From the NCBI RefSeq assembly GCF_020184175.1, contig NC_065530.1, positions 64,705,260 to 64,769,259 on the forward strand: DNA of 64,000 nt, written 5' to 3'. The translations under genes were made by a program, and so were the position numbers. This DNA is from Aphis gossypii (lineage: Eukaryota > Arthropoda > Insecta > Hemiptera > Aphididae). Below the pieces are notes generated by a model. That model was not told the origin of the DNA. It made no database searches and worked only from the letters and a program-made list of their open reading frames with translations. Each line of letters starts with the position of its first letter. The stretch's first letter is position 1. This document shows, one piece after another, positions 54,005-64,000 of this stretch.

Positions 54005-54768
54005 TTTTAGATTCTGAACGAAGATGATTGATTTTACAATGATGTGTGTTTTGCTTTGTGTCTGTGTACATCATAACTTGTCGAAATAATGCTTAAATTT
54101 AAAATTTCAGGCGTGATTTCCAGTGGCAAATTAAATATCTTTAATGTATTATAGAGGTCAAAACAGAGAATTTTTCATCAGTTTTTTTTAAAAAAAATGG
54201 AGAAAACCCATAAAAAAGTGACGGAAAAACCGGTAATTTCTACACAAAACCAATTTTCAACTAATTCAATTTTTTATATAGTTTTAACTCAAATACTAAT
54301 CACTGTAAATACTTCAAATTTTCACCTATTGTTTTTATTTGCGTTATCTATACAAGGTTAAATTTTCAGCTATTTATAGACAACTGAAATTTTTAATTTT
54401 TTCTAAGTATTTTTGAAATTGAAATTGTCGATAAAAAAGTTAGAAAATTTAATACAAGGTTTTTAAAGTTTTTTTTATTGTAGTTAAAAAAATCGAAAAT
54501 CTTTGTCACAATTTTTTTAATTAGTGTTTAAAGTTTAAATTTTTAAGAAATTTGTCAAAATTGCGAAAATTTGAAAGTAATTTTGTAGTTGAACACTCGT
54601 AAAACTTTAAGTATTTTATCAATGATTAAAAAATTCAATACTAAGTTTTCCATTTATTTTCCTTCAAATAGCTTATTTAACACATTCATTATAGTGACCT
54701 ACTCTATGTCCGAGACCTACTCGATACCTACTGAACAGTAGAGCATTGCCCACTTCACCATCCTTTTT
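54005..54768 (+). mobile_element. repeat family copy C, short and diverged
   Basis: It starts TTTTAGATTCTGAACGAAG (subterminal repeat 54010-54023), follows copy A for about 150 bases (ACAATGATGTGTGTTTT, GTGTCTGTGTACATCATAAC), keeps roughly one diverged tandem unit, and ends with a degraded version of the right tail (CAGTAGAGCATTGCCCACTTC). The right subterminal repeat and the hairpin are lost. Its greater divergence makes it older than A and B. Confidence 0.6.
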
Positions 54769-57530
54769 ATATTTGATTTGTATTTTTTTTAACTGCAGTA
54801 TAACTCCCTCTCATCTAAAATAAATAAATTCACTTGCGTCGATATAAATGGTGCGATACTATACATAGGTATAAATCGTATATAATAATTTTTCCGAACA
54901 AAAATATTAATTTATTGATACTGATGGTATTTTTTAAGACGATATTAAATTATCTCGGGTAATGATTATGTTAACATGAACTAAATGTAAATTATACATT
55001 ATATACGTATAAGTTAAGTTCTCCTTAGTTGTTGTAAATACGTCATAAAGATGACACTAGTAGAGTTAAAAATGGTTGCGTTAAATGCGTTATATTTTTA
55101 GAAAGATTTTCATTGATTGAAGGTTGGAAATGTTTTTGTATTTATATTGGCTGTAATAATGACCCCACAAAATGAAAAATAAGACATTTTTGCTTCATAC
55201 TTAGTTCAGATGTAGAATGATTATGAAGATTGATTATATCCTCCATCAATGTAGACTTTAGCATCGTCAACAACAAAACAATCAATATTTGTGAACCGTT
55301 CCATTCGCATTTCAATTTATATATTTTTTTAATACTCGCATCCATCTTTGTTTATATTTATATTAGTGCCTTCAAAGATTTTCAAACCAATAAAGTACAT
55401 AAAAATGCAAAGTGATAATAAACAAAATAAAGTAAGTAAAAACTCTCATACCAAAAATAAAGAAAAAAATATCGACTTTAAAGACCAAAAAGTAGACAAT
55501 TGAAGTATTTTTAAATCTGTATAATGTTCATAATATAATTATTATGTACAAACGGAGTTATTACAGACTAGGAAGAGTTTACATCTACCCCGTTTTTGGG
55601 TAATTAGTTACATAGTATCCAGATAAGAATTGCGATGCATATTAGCCATTTTAAATCATCTAAACATATAATATAATCATCAACGATTATAATATTAAAA
55701 ATTGTTATCACAATTATTGAAATCGTATAGTTTTTTTGTCTCCGGATTTATAGTGTTTAATATACATAGTTAACTGCTTATGTTAAGAACTTAAAAAATA
55801 GCCCAAAACATAAAAGTTAAGTAGATATAGCGTTTCAAAAATTATAAGTTCTTGAGATAAATATGTACATATATCCATGTATTTACTTATGTTTATTTAT
55901 AATTTGTATATGTGTAATATATAGAATGAGAGACTTGCATACATAAGTATATTACCATAATACGTATACGCCGTGATCTGTACGTATAGATTGTAGATGA
56001 AAAAAGAGAAAGTATAAATATAATACTAACTACAGGAGTCTGTGCGGATCATGCTTGAAGAGTAAACAATAATAAGTATAATATAATATAGATATGCATG
56101 ACATGACATCCATCGTGATTCTAAGACGTTATAATATAAGTTTATAACTTACCCGATATAATAATATAATATAAGTCAAAATTGATAAGTATAAATTTAT
56201 ATTATGTCATGTAAAAAAAAAAAATGGTGTATGAACGCATTATAACATGTTGCGATGATTAGGAGTTAGAGCACAGTAAGTACGATTTATCAAATAAGTA
56301 ATTTAATGTGTATAATAATAATAACAATAAGTAAATACTCATTGAAATTGTAAAAACCTCCAGATATACCTTTATCCTTAACACAGTTTATAGTCAACTC
56401 AAAATAATTGTTCTTAAACATAGGTTACCGAAAACAACTATTCTCTCTGTACAGTGCGGTACTTTACAATGCTGTTTCATTATGCTTAATTGAATACGTT
56501 GGTGTATAATGTACCTACAATGCTGTAGACCATTGTTATTATACCTATATTTACACCCCTCGCCGAGTTTTTTAAAACTTCAGCGCTTTCATGGCCACCT
56601 AGAAAAAGTGCTAAATATATAAAAACAAATATCATTTTCACCATTAATATTTTATTAAATAAATAGTTATTACAGTTTAAAAAAGTAATATAAATAAAAA
56701 GAAACTTCCAATAATATTAATTGTAAGTACCTACCTAGTATTAGGAATAATTCATTTATGTACATAATTTTACAATTATTTAGGTTTTAAATTAAATACT
56801 ATAAATCGACAATTTATTAATATTAAGTGAAATTAGCAACATTATTTTTTTTTACTACCGGACTTAAATACATTTGTTGATTAATATAGTATGTATGGTA
56901 CGGCGCCGTTTTTATTCACGAAACCATTATTTTCTTATTGTTACCTCGTTTTCGCGCTTACGTCAAACACCTATAAATAATGTGTAAACAAACCTTTCCT
57001 AAAATAAACCTTTTATTATTAATTTATAATTTACGTGTTAGTAAATATCCATTTTTTTTTTAAATTACAAAAATAATTTACATTACTCATATCTTATTCT
57101 ACGTAAACTATGTGGCAGACTGTGTGAGCAAGGTGTAACTCGAACCATCGATTAACAATAATTTCTAAATTTTTATTAAAATTCTTAATTCATCAATACC
57201 TAGCTAACTTTAAAAATAATATGTACTTATAGTTTTTAATTGTGTCGAATTGAGGTTAAACTTAACATTAAATTGGGTTCAGTCGCATGAATTGCAATCC
57301 CCCAAATGTAAATGCTTCTTTTAGTTATTTAAGCTGTATAATTTTTATTTATTTATTATGCTACTTTAGTAATAATAAAAAATTGAATTGATAAGATACG
57401 TAAAAACCCAGAGTGTGAATATTAGATTATTATTGTTTTCGTTATCGGGTTGTTTATTAAATGTATTAAACGTATAGATTGTCGATCTACATAATATTTT
57501 AGCCAGCACTACCTATACGGCCAGTATGCC
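54769..57530. other. AT-rich stretch without recognised genes
   Basis: Nothing supported apart from the possible decayed coding fragment at 55103-55345. Confidence 0.5.
55103..55345 (-). pseudogene. possible decayed transposase-like fragment
   Basis: The minus strand starts MDASIKKIYKLKCEWNGS. One base out of frame it continues NIDCFVVDDAKVYIDGGYNQ, and a further frame reads NVLFFILWGHYYSQYKYKN. The shift between frames looks like a coding sequence broken by indels. The order (MDxxSIKK, a variable strand, then a hydrophobic NVLxF stretch) is loosely reminiscent of THAP9/P-element-type transposases, but similarity is weak and from memory only. Confidence 0.15.
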
Positions 57531-57536
57531 AATCGA

Positions 57537-57544
57537 TATCGATA
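57537..57544. promoter_or_regulatory. DRE-like TATCGATA
   Basis: TATCGATA lies in AATCGATATCGATATCG (57531-57547), about 140 bases upstream of the TATA/initiator pair. In Drosophila this word is the core of the DREF-binding element common in housekeeping promoters. Its use in this organism is inferred. Confidence 0.3.
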
Positions 57545-57652
57545 TCGACCATTTCAAAATTTAAGTTTGAGTGTTGCGTGTTTTAATTTAAATCCTCTTG
57601 TATGAAATATGCACCGATCACTTCAGTGAATATAGAGAATTCATTTTCTATG

Positions 57653-57690
57653 TATAAAATTATTCCGCCGGACAATATAGAATCAGTTTC
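57653..57690 (+). promoter_or_regulatory. candidate TATA plus initiator core promoter
   Basis: TATAAAAT is at 57653-57660 and initiator TCAGTTTC at 57683-57690; the initiator A (57685) is 32 bases from the start of the TATA box, which is canonical. About 30 bases downstream ATACATG is followed by GTAATT, a possible donor, so the first exon could be very short. No DPE match is seen at +28. The nearby DRE-like site and the exon candidate at 58896 on the same strand add support. Confidence 0.35.
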
Positions 57691-58316
57691 ACTACTGCAA
57701 ATCTGGAGGAATACATGGTAATTAATTCTTTATTTAATTTTAACTAATTTTTCAAATCTTTTTATTCATTTCTATAACTAGTTCGTGTTATTTTTTGGTC
57801 ATACTTTTTTCAAAAATAAATATATTTCTATTTGATTTTTTTAAAACAATCTTGTGCTTTTTTAATTGCTTATACACTTACACATAACTTACACACTCGG
57901 ATTCTTTTTTATTTGCGTCACTCTCTTCTCAGTTCTTATAGTTGCGACCACAGTTGAACCAAATGTCATCATTTTAATTATTAAGAAACATTATGATCAC
58001 ACTACTCTACAGAATAAATGAACCTCATCTAACTGCTGTATTCTCAATCGTCGACATGAACGTTTGTTGATCGATAATACGATAATAAATTGCGGAAAAG
58101 GACGTTGAGAACCACATTTTTTTTGAATTGACTAACCGAAGTACGACGCGGTTTCCAGCTCGTGAACACCGTAAACGATACAATATTTTTCATTTTTCAT
58201 TTATCAGTATCTTAAAAGAGACACTTTTTTCGTTAAACAATTGATTAAAAAAATTACTGTGTACAACAATAAGAGGATAATAAAAACTACTACTTGGACA
58301 AATATTTTTGGGTCGG

Positions 58317-58895
58317 CCAAAGCCGCCCGCCCCTATAGCCCATATATTATGGAGCAATTAATATGGCTAGAAAACCACCCTATAGTGTTACATCACCGCC
58401 GATGACGCATTTAATTGTGTAATCGCACTCGAGTAGACGAATCAAAAAATACAACCGTCTCGTATTTATCCGTCTTATTCCTCCTCAGAAAAAGAAAAAA
58501 CACAAAAATCTCTTTGTATGCAAGAACGTTTTATATACGCACGCATCACGCGTATGTGCGTTATCCGTGCACATATTATTATTACGATTTTGACATTCGA
58601 AAACGGTGGTTGTCCACGCATAATACAATATATTGTGTGACTTGTTATACAATGTCTACAATTCACCGCAGCACACGTTTTTGACGGGCACGGGAATACG
58701 CTGCTGTTCGTTCACCCGCGGCAGCCGCGGCGGACTGTACGCGATCGCCGAAGGGTATACGCGTACCGCGTACAACACAACTCGCGTACGATATAGGTAC
58801 TACACACGTTTATTTTATCGATACCAGTTATACCTACAGACACTTCTGGTCGGCATATTCGAGCTGAGAAACGAATTAAATACGTAAAACACATA
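58317..58895. promoter_or_regulatory. GC-richer, CpG-bearing block upstream of a candidate first exon
   Basis: Composition rises sharply here, with GCCGCCCGCCCC near 58322 and CGCGGCAGCCGCGGCGG near 58718. Several overlapping open frames on both strands (58415-58684, 58633-58887, 58712-58972, 58475-58666) exist because stops are rarer in GC-rich DNA, and none gives a recognisable protein. The position just before an ATG open frame with a consensus donor fits a promoter or 5' UTR. Confidence 0.3.
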
Positions 58896-59040
58896 ATGGA
58901 CGCGTTACACAATTTATTAACCAAACTACGAATTGTCCGGGAACAGTCCGCCGACCTTGTATATGCATACACACACTCACCTCACGATAGTGACTACGTA
59001 CGTAATACGCCACACACACACGTAGAACCATACGTATACA
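58896..59040 (+). CDS. candidate first coding exon of an unrecognised gene
   Basis: ATG 58896 in ATAATGG context opens MDALHNLLTKLRIVREQSAD, then a histidine/tyrosine-rich stretch (AYTHSPHDSDY). It reaches TACACA followed by GTAAGTACTT at 59041, a full-consensus 5' splice site. The exon would encode 48 residues plus one base. Without splicing the frame ends at 59078. The predicted N-terminal helix is amphipathic but no family is recognised. The rest of the gene would lie downstream or beyond the window; no matching acceptor exon was identified to 64000. Confidence 0.28.
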
Positions 59041-62000
59041 GTAAGTACTTACAAAGTTATATAATGCTCGCAATATAGTGTAGAGGTGTGTGCGACGTAT
59101 AAAGGGTATGTGTTATGACATTATGTAGACGCCACGATCCGTCCGGCAGTTCTGAGAAAAACAACGAAAATGTGCCCGTCGTCCGTGACCTTAGAAAATA
59201 GCGTTTAAAACTTAGAACGCGTGTCGTTTTATAATAGTATATACGTCTGACGCCAAAGTGCACTGTTCTGCTACGACGATAATAATATGCATCGTGCATT
59301 GTGTTCGTGTTAGGTGTGTTTATATATATGATATTGTATTCCGAAAGGCATATCCTGGCATTTGAGTACGACGGTTTTGATTATTGGAATTCGGGACTCA
59401 TCGCACTAAAAATCCTTGAAATATACCTACGTTCGAATTTATAATAAAAACTACAAAAATTTGCGGGGTTTAATATCAGGAAAAAAACCCCATGTATATC
59501 AAAAGAGAATAAAAATTTCAAATCACGACAGATTATTTAAAATGACGTTTTAAAATAGACACAAACGTGTATTGATGAATATTAATTGATACCTAATTAT
59601 TAAAAATAATTGAAAATTAGTTTCAAATTTGAGTTGTCTAGAAAAAGTATCACGCTAAATCACTACCTAGGTATGTTCGTATAAATTTGTCTGTAATATA
59701 AAAATAACCAAATTACTTAAAATAATAATATTTTTGCATAATTTTACCATAGAAATCATTGCACAATCTGCTTAGATATTTTCTTATGCTGTAGATTATT
59801 ATTTAATGTACTAAATAATTTATTCTAGAAAAATGTTGTTTGCTTCCTCTTAAGTAGGTAATTGGGTACTAAAATAATATAATAAGTCGGTAATACTTAT
59901 GTATCTTTATAAAATCTCTTCAAAATCTCTTCGTTTTCGATAATATTTTGTAAAACACGTATTGACAGATTGACTAAATGGCACATTTAATATAAAAATA
60001 ATAAAATTTGAAATTTCATTAATATGCTAATCATTTTCAAATATTTTCTTTCCTTAAAATATGACTAAACATACAGAATTATATAAAACAAAATCTTGTG
60101 CGTTAGTTCATTATTTAAATTAATTAATTTGCATAGCACATCTTCTATAGGCATTACAAAATCTATGCAAATGCAAGAAGATCCAAATACTAGTTAATTA
60201 TAGTATAGTAAAATTCACACTAGCTTATGTGTACATTTTACAAGTAATAACAGATGAATAATTATTCCGATAGGTACCATAAAAGTAATCACTCAAACAC
60301 TTACAACAATATTATGACCGAGAAAAATTTGTAACGACTCATAACGTTTTACGTAGATAACATTTTCATTTTCTTTTCTTTTACTTTCAATATTTTCCTT
60401 AAAAAACCAGAATACGTTTATATTAAACTTCAAAATTATTTGAAATTTAAACATTTTTATGTCCAAAAATATCAACATTTGGAAAATACACAACTGTTAA
60501 ATGAATAAAATCACTTGGTTCTCGAGTTTAATAATGATATTAATGATTAATGAATAATAACAATCATAATAGTTATAATTTTTAATAAGAGTTTGATAAT
60601 TTGTTGAAATACATTGTATTTAATTGGTTGACATTTATTATAATATCGTATTATTTTCGAACAAACTTTTATTATTACAATATTCGGCAATCTGTGCATA
60701 GTTAGTACAATAGGCCAAAGATATATAATAAAATGTTTATTAGCATGTAGAAATGATAGAAGAGACTATCTAACAACCTATATTTCAAAGTGCAGACCAA
60801 ACTAATCAAAATTTAAATAATTTAAGTAATACTATACATTTTATTATTGACATAAAGCATATTTCCTACTATCAATTCTAAGAATGCCGGTTTTAGTGCC
60901 TATAATATGTAGAAACCAAATGTGAAAGGAATTATCATTTATGTCTTACTTCGCTCACTGTTATGTAGGATAAGATAGAGAACTCATATAATATAACATC
61001 ATATTGTAGTGTATTTTAATATTGATTTAAAAACTATAATAATAATTTGTCGTAGGCATTTGAGCAAAAGTCGATTTACAACATGTGTATACAATATAAT
61101 ACTATTATAGTAGTTTATAAATATTATGACTTTTAACAATATACGAGTACCTAAAAAACGTCTTGAAGGAAAAAACGTTTAAAACATAATATGTATAATA
61201 CTTACGAACGACCTTATGTTTAAATTTAAAGTCATTTATATAATAAAGTACCTATTATTATAGTAATCACAATTATGTTCTGATAGAACATAAATTGAAA
61301 AATCACCGTCTACCACATTAAAAAAATTAAGAACTATTCTAACTGGTTTAAATCTTATTTAGTTTACTAACAGCCATATGACAATAATTCATAACCCGTA
61401 TTGAAACTATAATATATATACTGACTATTGACAATCGCCTATTCGTTATGTACTTATGCACAATATTAAATGATGTAAGTATACATGTATATATGTATGA
61501 ATAAGTCTAATTTGGCTGTTAAATCACTGTGCTGCGCTAAAAAAATGTGCTTATCATTGTAATTAACCGGAGCCTACGTAAATGGAAAGAAGTAAAAGCT
61601 TCAATAACGAGCTTATTCTTGAAAAAATATACCAAAATATATTGTTTAATAATAAATTAGTATGAGTAATCTTTGCGATAAATAATTGTTTTATAACTTA
61701 CCTATATTATAACTAGAACACATTGTAAATATTTCGTCTTTCGATCTAAATTTCAAGTTTATTATCTTATATACGGTACGAAAAATTAAATGCAATTAAA
61801 GTTATTTAATAAAAAGATTAGCATAAAAATTATTTTACGAAGGAAGAAACAAAATACTATAGATCATATCTGCGGGTATAATCTGAAATTTTTTTTGTTA
61901 TTTTACGTATACAATATACATACATATTGATGTTGTTTTATTCGTTTTCAGATATGTTTTGACTAAATTAATAAAATTTTAGTTACATTCACGTAAAATT

Positions 62001-64000
62001 CACCGAGTTCTATATTATTTTGAGTTATTCAAAATATAATTACATTCGTGTTGGTATTGAAATCCATTTGCTGCAGTATTCAAAATTTCAAAATCCATCA
62101 CGTTTAATGATATAAAATAATATATAAATTTACTTAATATATTTATTATTGTTAAATCGAGTGCTCCGTTAAAAGCCGTATTTATCAAGTACAATTAAAA
62201 TTGGATAATGAATAATTTGAGTTACTGAAAAAGTGAAAATTATACACAAATATAACTTGAATACATTTTAAAAATACATACAGGCACTATATTGATACTT
62301 TGTTAATTTAGTTTCCGACAAGGTTTTAAAATAGTTCTGTTTATCATTCTCATCCTGCGGCAGAGGTGATCCGAGAAAGATGTATGAATTATAATACATC
62401 TACCTATGTATACTGTATACAAACGTATCATAATTTCTGTAATTCAAAATATTTAATCTTGAAATTATCTAAGATACAAGACATATTAAATCTGTTATGA
62501 GTAGATATTATGGTTAATTCATTATTTTTATATCACTCCAAAGTTATAGAATAATATGTATTCATCTAGTATAAATTATATTTTTATACTTCACGGGTTC
62601 TACTCAATTAGCCAAGTCCTTCTGCTTGATGAAAACAAAATAAATTGTCCTTGTTATAATATATATATATATATAAATCGCATTATACATTTTTAGTTAA
62701 TTTTAAATAATTACTAGTTAAATATAACTCATGTACAATAATAATATGCGGTTAAGGTACAGATGATTTGATAAGATAACACTTTTTTTAATATTATATG
62801 TACACTCATCACTCATATACAGTCACATAGTATATGTATAATACGTCATATTTTAACCTAATTAAAGTAATTTAAGGTCTTAAAACACTTGAACATGGAA
62901 TAATGTAGAAGTTCAATTTTTATTTGTAATTGTCAGAAATTTGTTAAGTCTTTATAAAAGTGCTAATTCAAGAACGAACAAGTATCCATTTAAAAAATTA
63001 CTACCTAATTTAGTGTTTACAAGATAAACAACATGATATAATTTTGCTTAATGTTATAGGTAAAACTGTAAATGTTTAACAATTTAATACAATATTTTAA
63101 ACATGGAAACATACACTCGTACATACACCGAACCATAGACTGAAATTTGTTTTAATATAATAATTAATACATACCTATTATTAGTTATTATTGTTATTAT
63201 AGGTAATATAGGTACATAATATCATCATCTCATTCGGATTTGTGAATCATTGATTTGATTTTATAATCCAAGAATATTATATTAGATAATATTATATAAG
63301 ACAATTAACTATTAAGATTATTAAGTTTTAAATTCTCAAGCTTCAGCATATTTTATTAGGGAACCCCAAACGAGGAACGCATATGATATGCTATATATAC
63401 ATTAAGAGTGCGCGTGTGACAAGCAACGTACTTAAAGTATAATAAGGAATGTTATATTGATAACATTTTTACCAACAGTAAATATATAAAACATTTTATT
63501 AGTTGAGATATTCTCGGCGATGTAACAACGACTTATCATTTATAAATAATATATTTTAAACAATATAATACTGTGTATGCTATACCTACACCTTAAACGG
63601 TTAAAAAGAGCAAAACTTATACATAACATATTATTATTATATAGCATATCATAATATAGATAGTTAAATATTCAAAATTGCATTCGTTTGCAATTATTCT
63701 TCAAATACGCCATTTTTTATGTTCTCTACATTTTCTTCAGCTGATTTACTTTAGTAAATACATCTATTAACTAATGAAAATATTTATATATTTGCTGTAA
63801 TGACTCTGCTATACTTATATTCCTTACGTAATTGTTCTTACGCGTTTCAAGAGGAAAACATAATTAAGTACTCTGGTCTGTAGATACCTTGACCAAAATG
63901 GACCTATCATATTACACTATCATAATCATGAAGATTTTATGATTAAACAATACAAAATGTATACAATGCACATAATAATAATCGCATCATTAGAATGCTG
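59041..64000. other. AT-rich stretch to window end
   Basis: GC-richer sequence continues to about 59300, with a minus ORF at 59057-59299 that is unrecognised. Beyond that it is AT-rich with TA microsatellites (for example 62659-62676) and no supported gene. It may be intron of the candidate gene starting at 58896. Confidence 0.45.

Noticed and set aside
58712..58972. 86-codon minus ORF in the GC-rich block
   Set aside because: Several frames are open here on both strands because stops are rare in this composition; the plus frame ending at a consensus donor is the better candidate.
1..64000. tRNA, rRNA, CRISPR arrays or bacterial-type operons
   Set aside because: No A-box/B-box pairs or GTTCGAATCC-like T-arms, no rRNA signatures and no regularly spaced short repeats were seen; spliced gene structure shows this is eukaryotic nuclear DNA.

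Overview
This is eukaryotic nuclear DNA, most likely from an aphid or a close hemipteran relative. It is strongly AT-rich with many short A/T microsatellites. The word TAGGTACCTA and its variants recur throughout, which I associate with aphid genomes. The one unmistakable gene is split by ordinary GT-AG introns and gives an insect-like protein. The species assignment is inference from composition and repeats, not from a search.

The anchor gene is the + strand orthologue of NRBP1 (nuclear receptor binding protein; Drosophila Madm), a pseudokinase related to the WNK kinases. Nine exons at 30305-37525 join in one frame to give 500 residues and a stop codon. The catalytic lysine, the HRD aspartate and the DFG motif are all replaced, as in known NRBP proteins. 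The N-terminal 50-60 residues, which normally end in a conserved CGRW motif, were not found upstream. The 5' coding exon is therefore very small, diverged, or left of the window, and much of 1-30304 may be first intron or upstream flank. Intron 3 carries a GC-rich block with a strong in-frame acceptor leading to an early stop (a possible poison exon), next to a real acceptor interrupted by a run of 17 A.

From 1 to 30.3 kb there is no confident gene. It holds AT-rich DNA, a few GC-richer islands (about 7.3, 14.1-15.2, 18.0-18.2, 20.8-21.2 and 25.0-25.6 kb), one TATA plus initiator candidate at 10.74 kb, a small inverted-repeat element at 23.2-23.6 kb, and relics of a repeat family found further right.

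From 37.5 to 44.9 kb lie the NRBP 3' UTR and then several short coding-like stretches (40.7-43.3 kb) that may belong to an unrecognised or decayed gene.

From 44.9 to 51.3 kb two long copies of one repeat lie in opposite orientation around a 2.6 kb spacer. A shorter copy lies at 54.0-54.8 kb and terminal scraps at 2.6 and 19.1 kb. The family has a 14-bp subterminal inverted repeat, a central tandem array of about 549-bp units, and a perfect 8-bp hairpin just outside the right inverted repeat. This layout suggests a non-autonomous Helentron/DINE-like element. If transcribed, the inverted pair would give a very long double-stranded RNA.

From 57.5 to 59.1 kb the sequence looks like a promoter and first exon. 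There is a DRE-like TATCGATA, a TATA box 32 bp before an arthropod initiator, a GC-richer block, and an ATG open frame ending at a consensus GTAAGT donor. The rest, to 64 kb, is AT-rich with nothing I can identify. No tRNA, rRNA or CRISPR array was seen.
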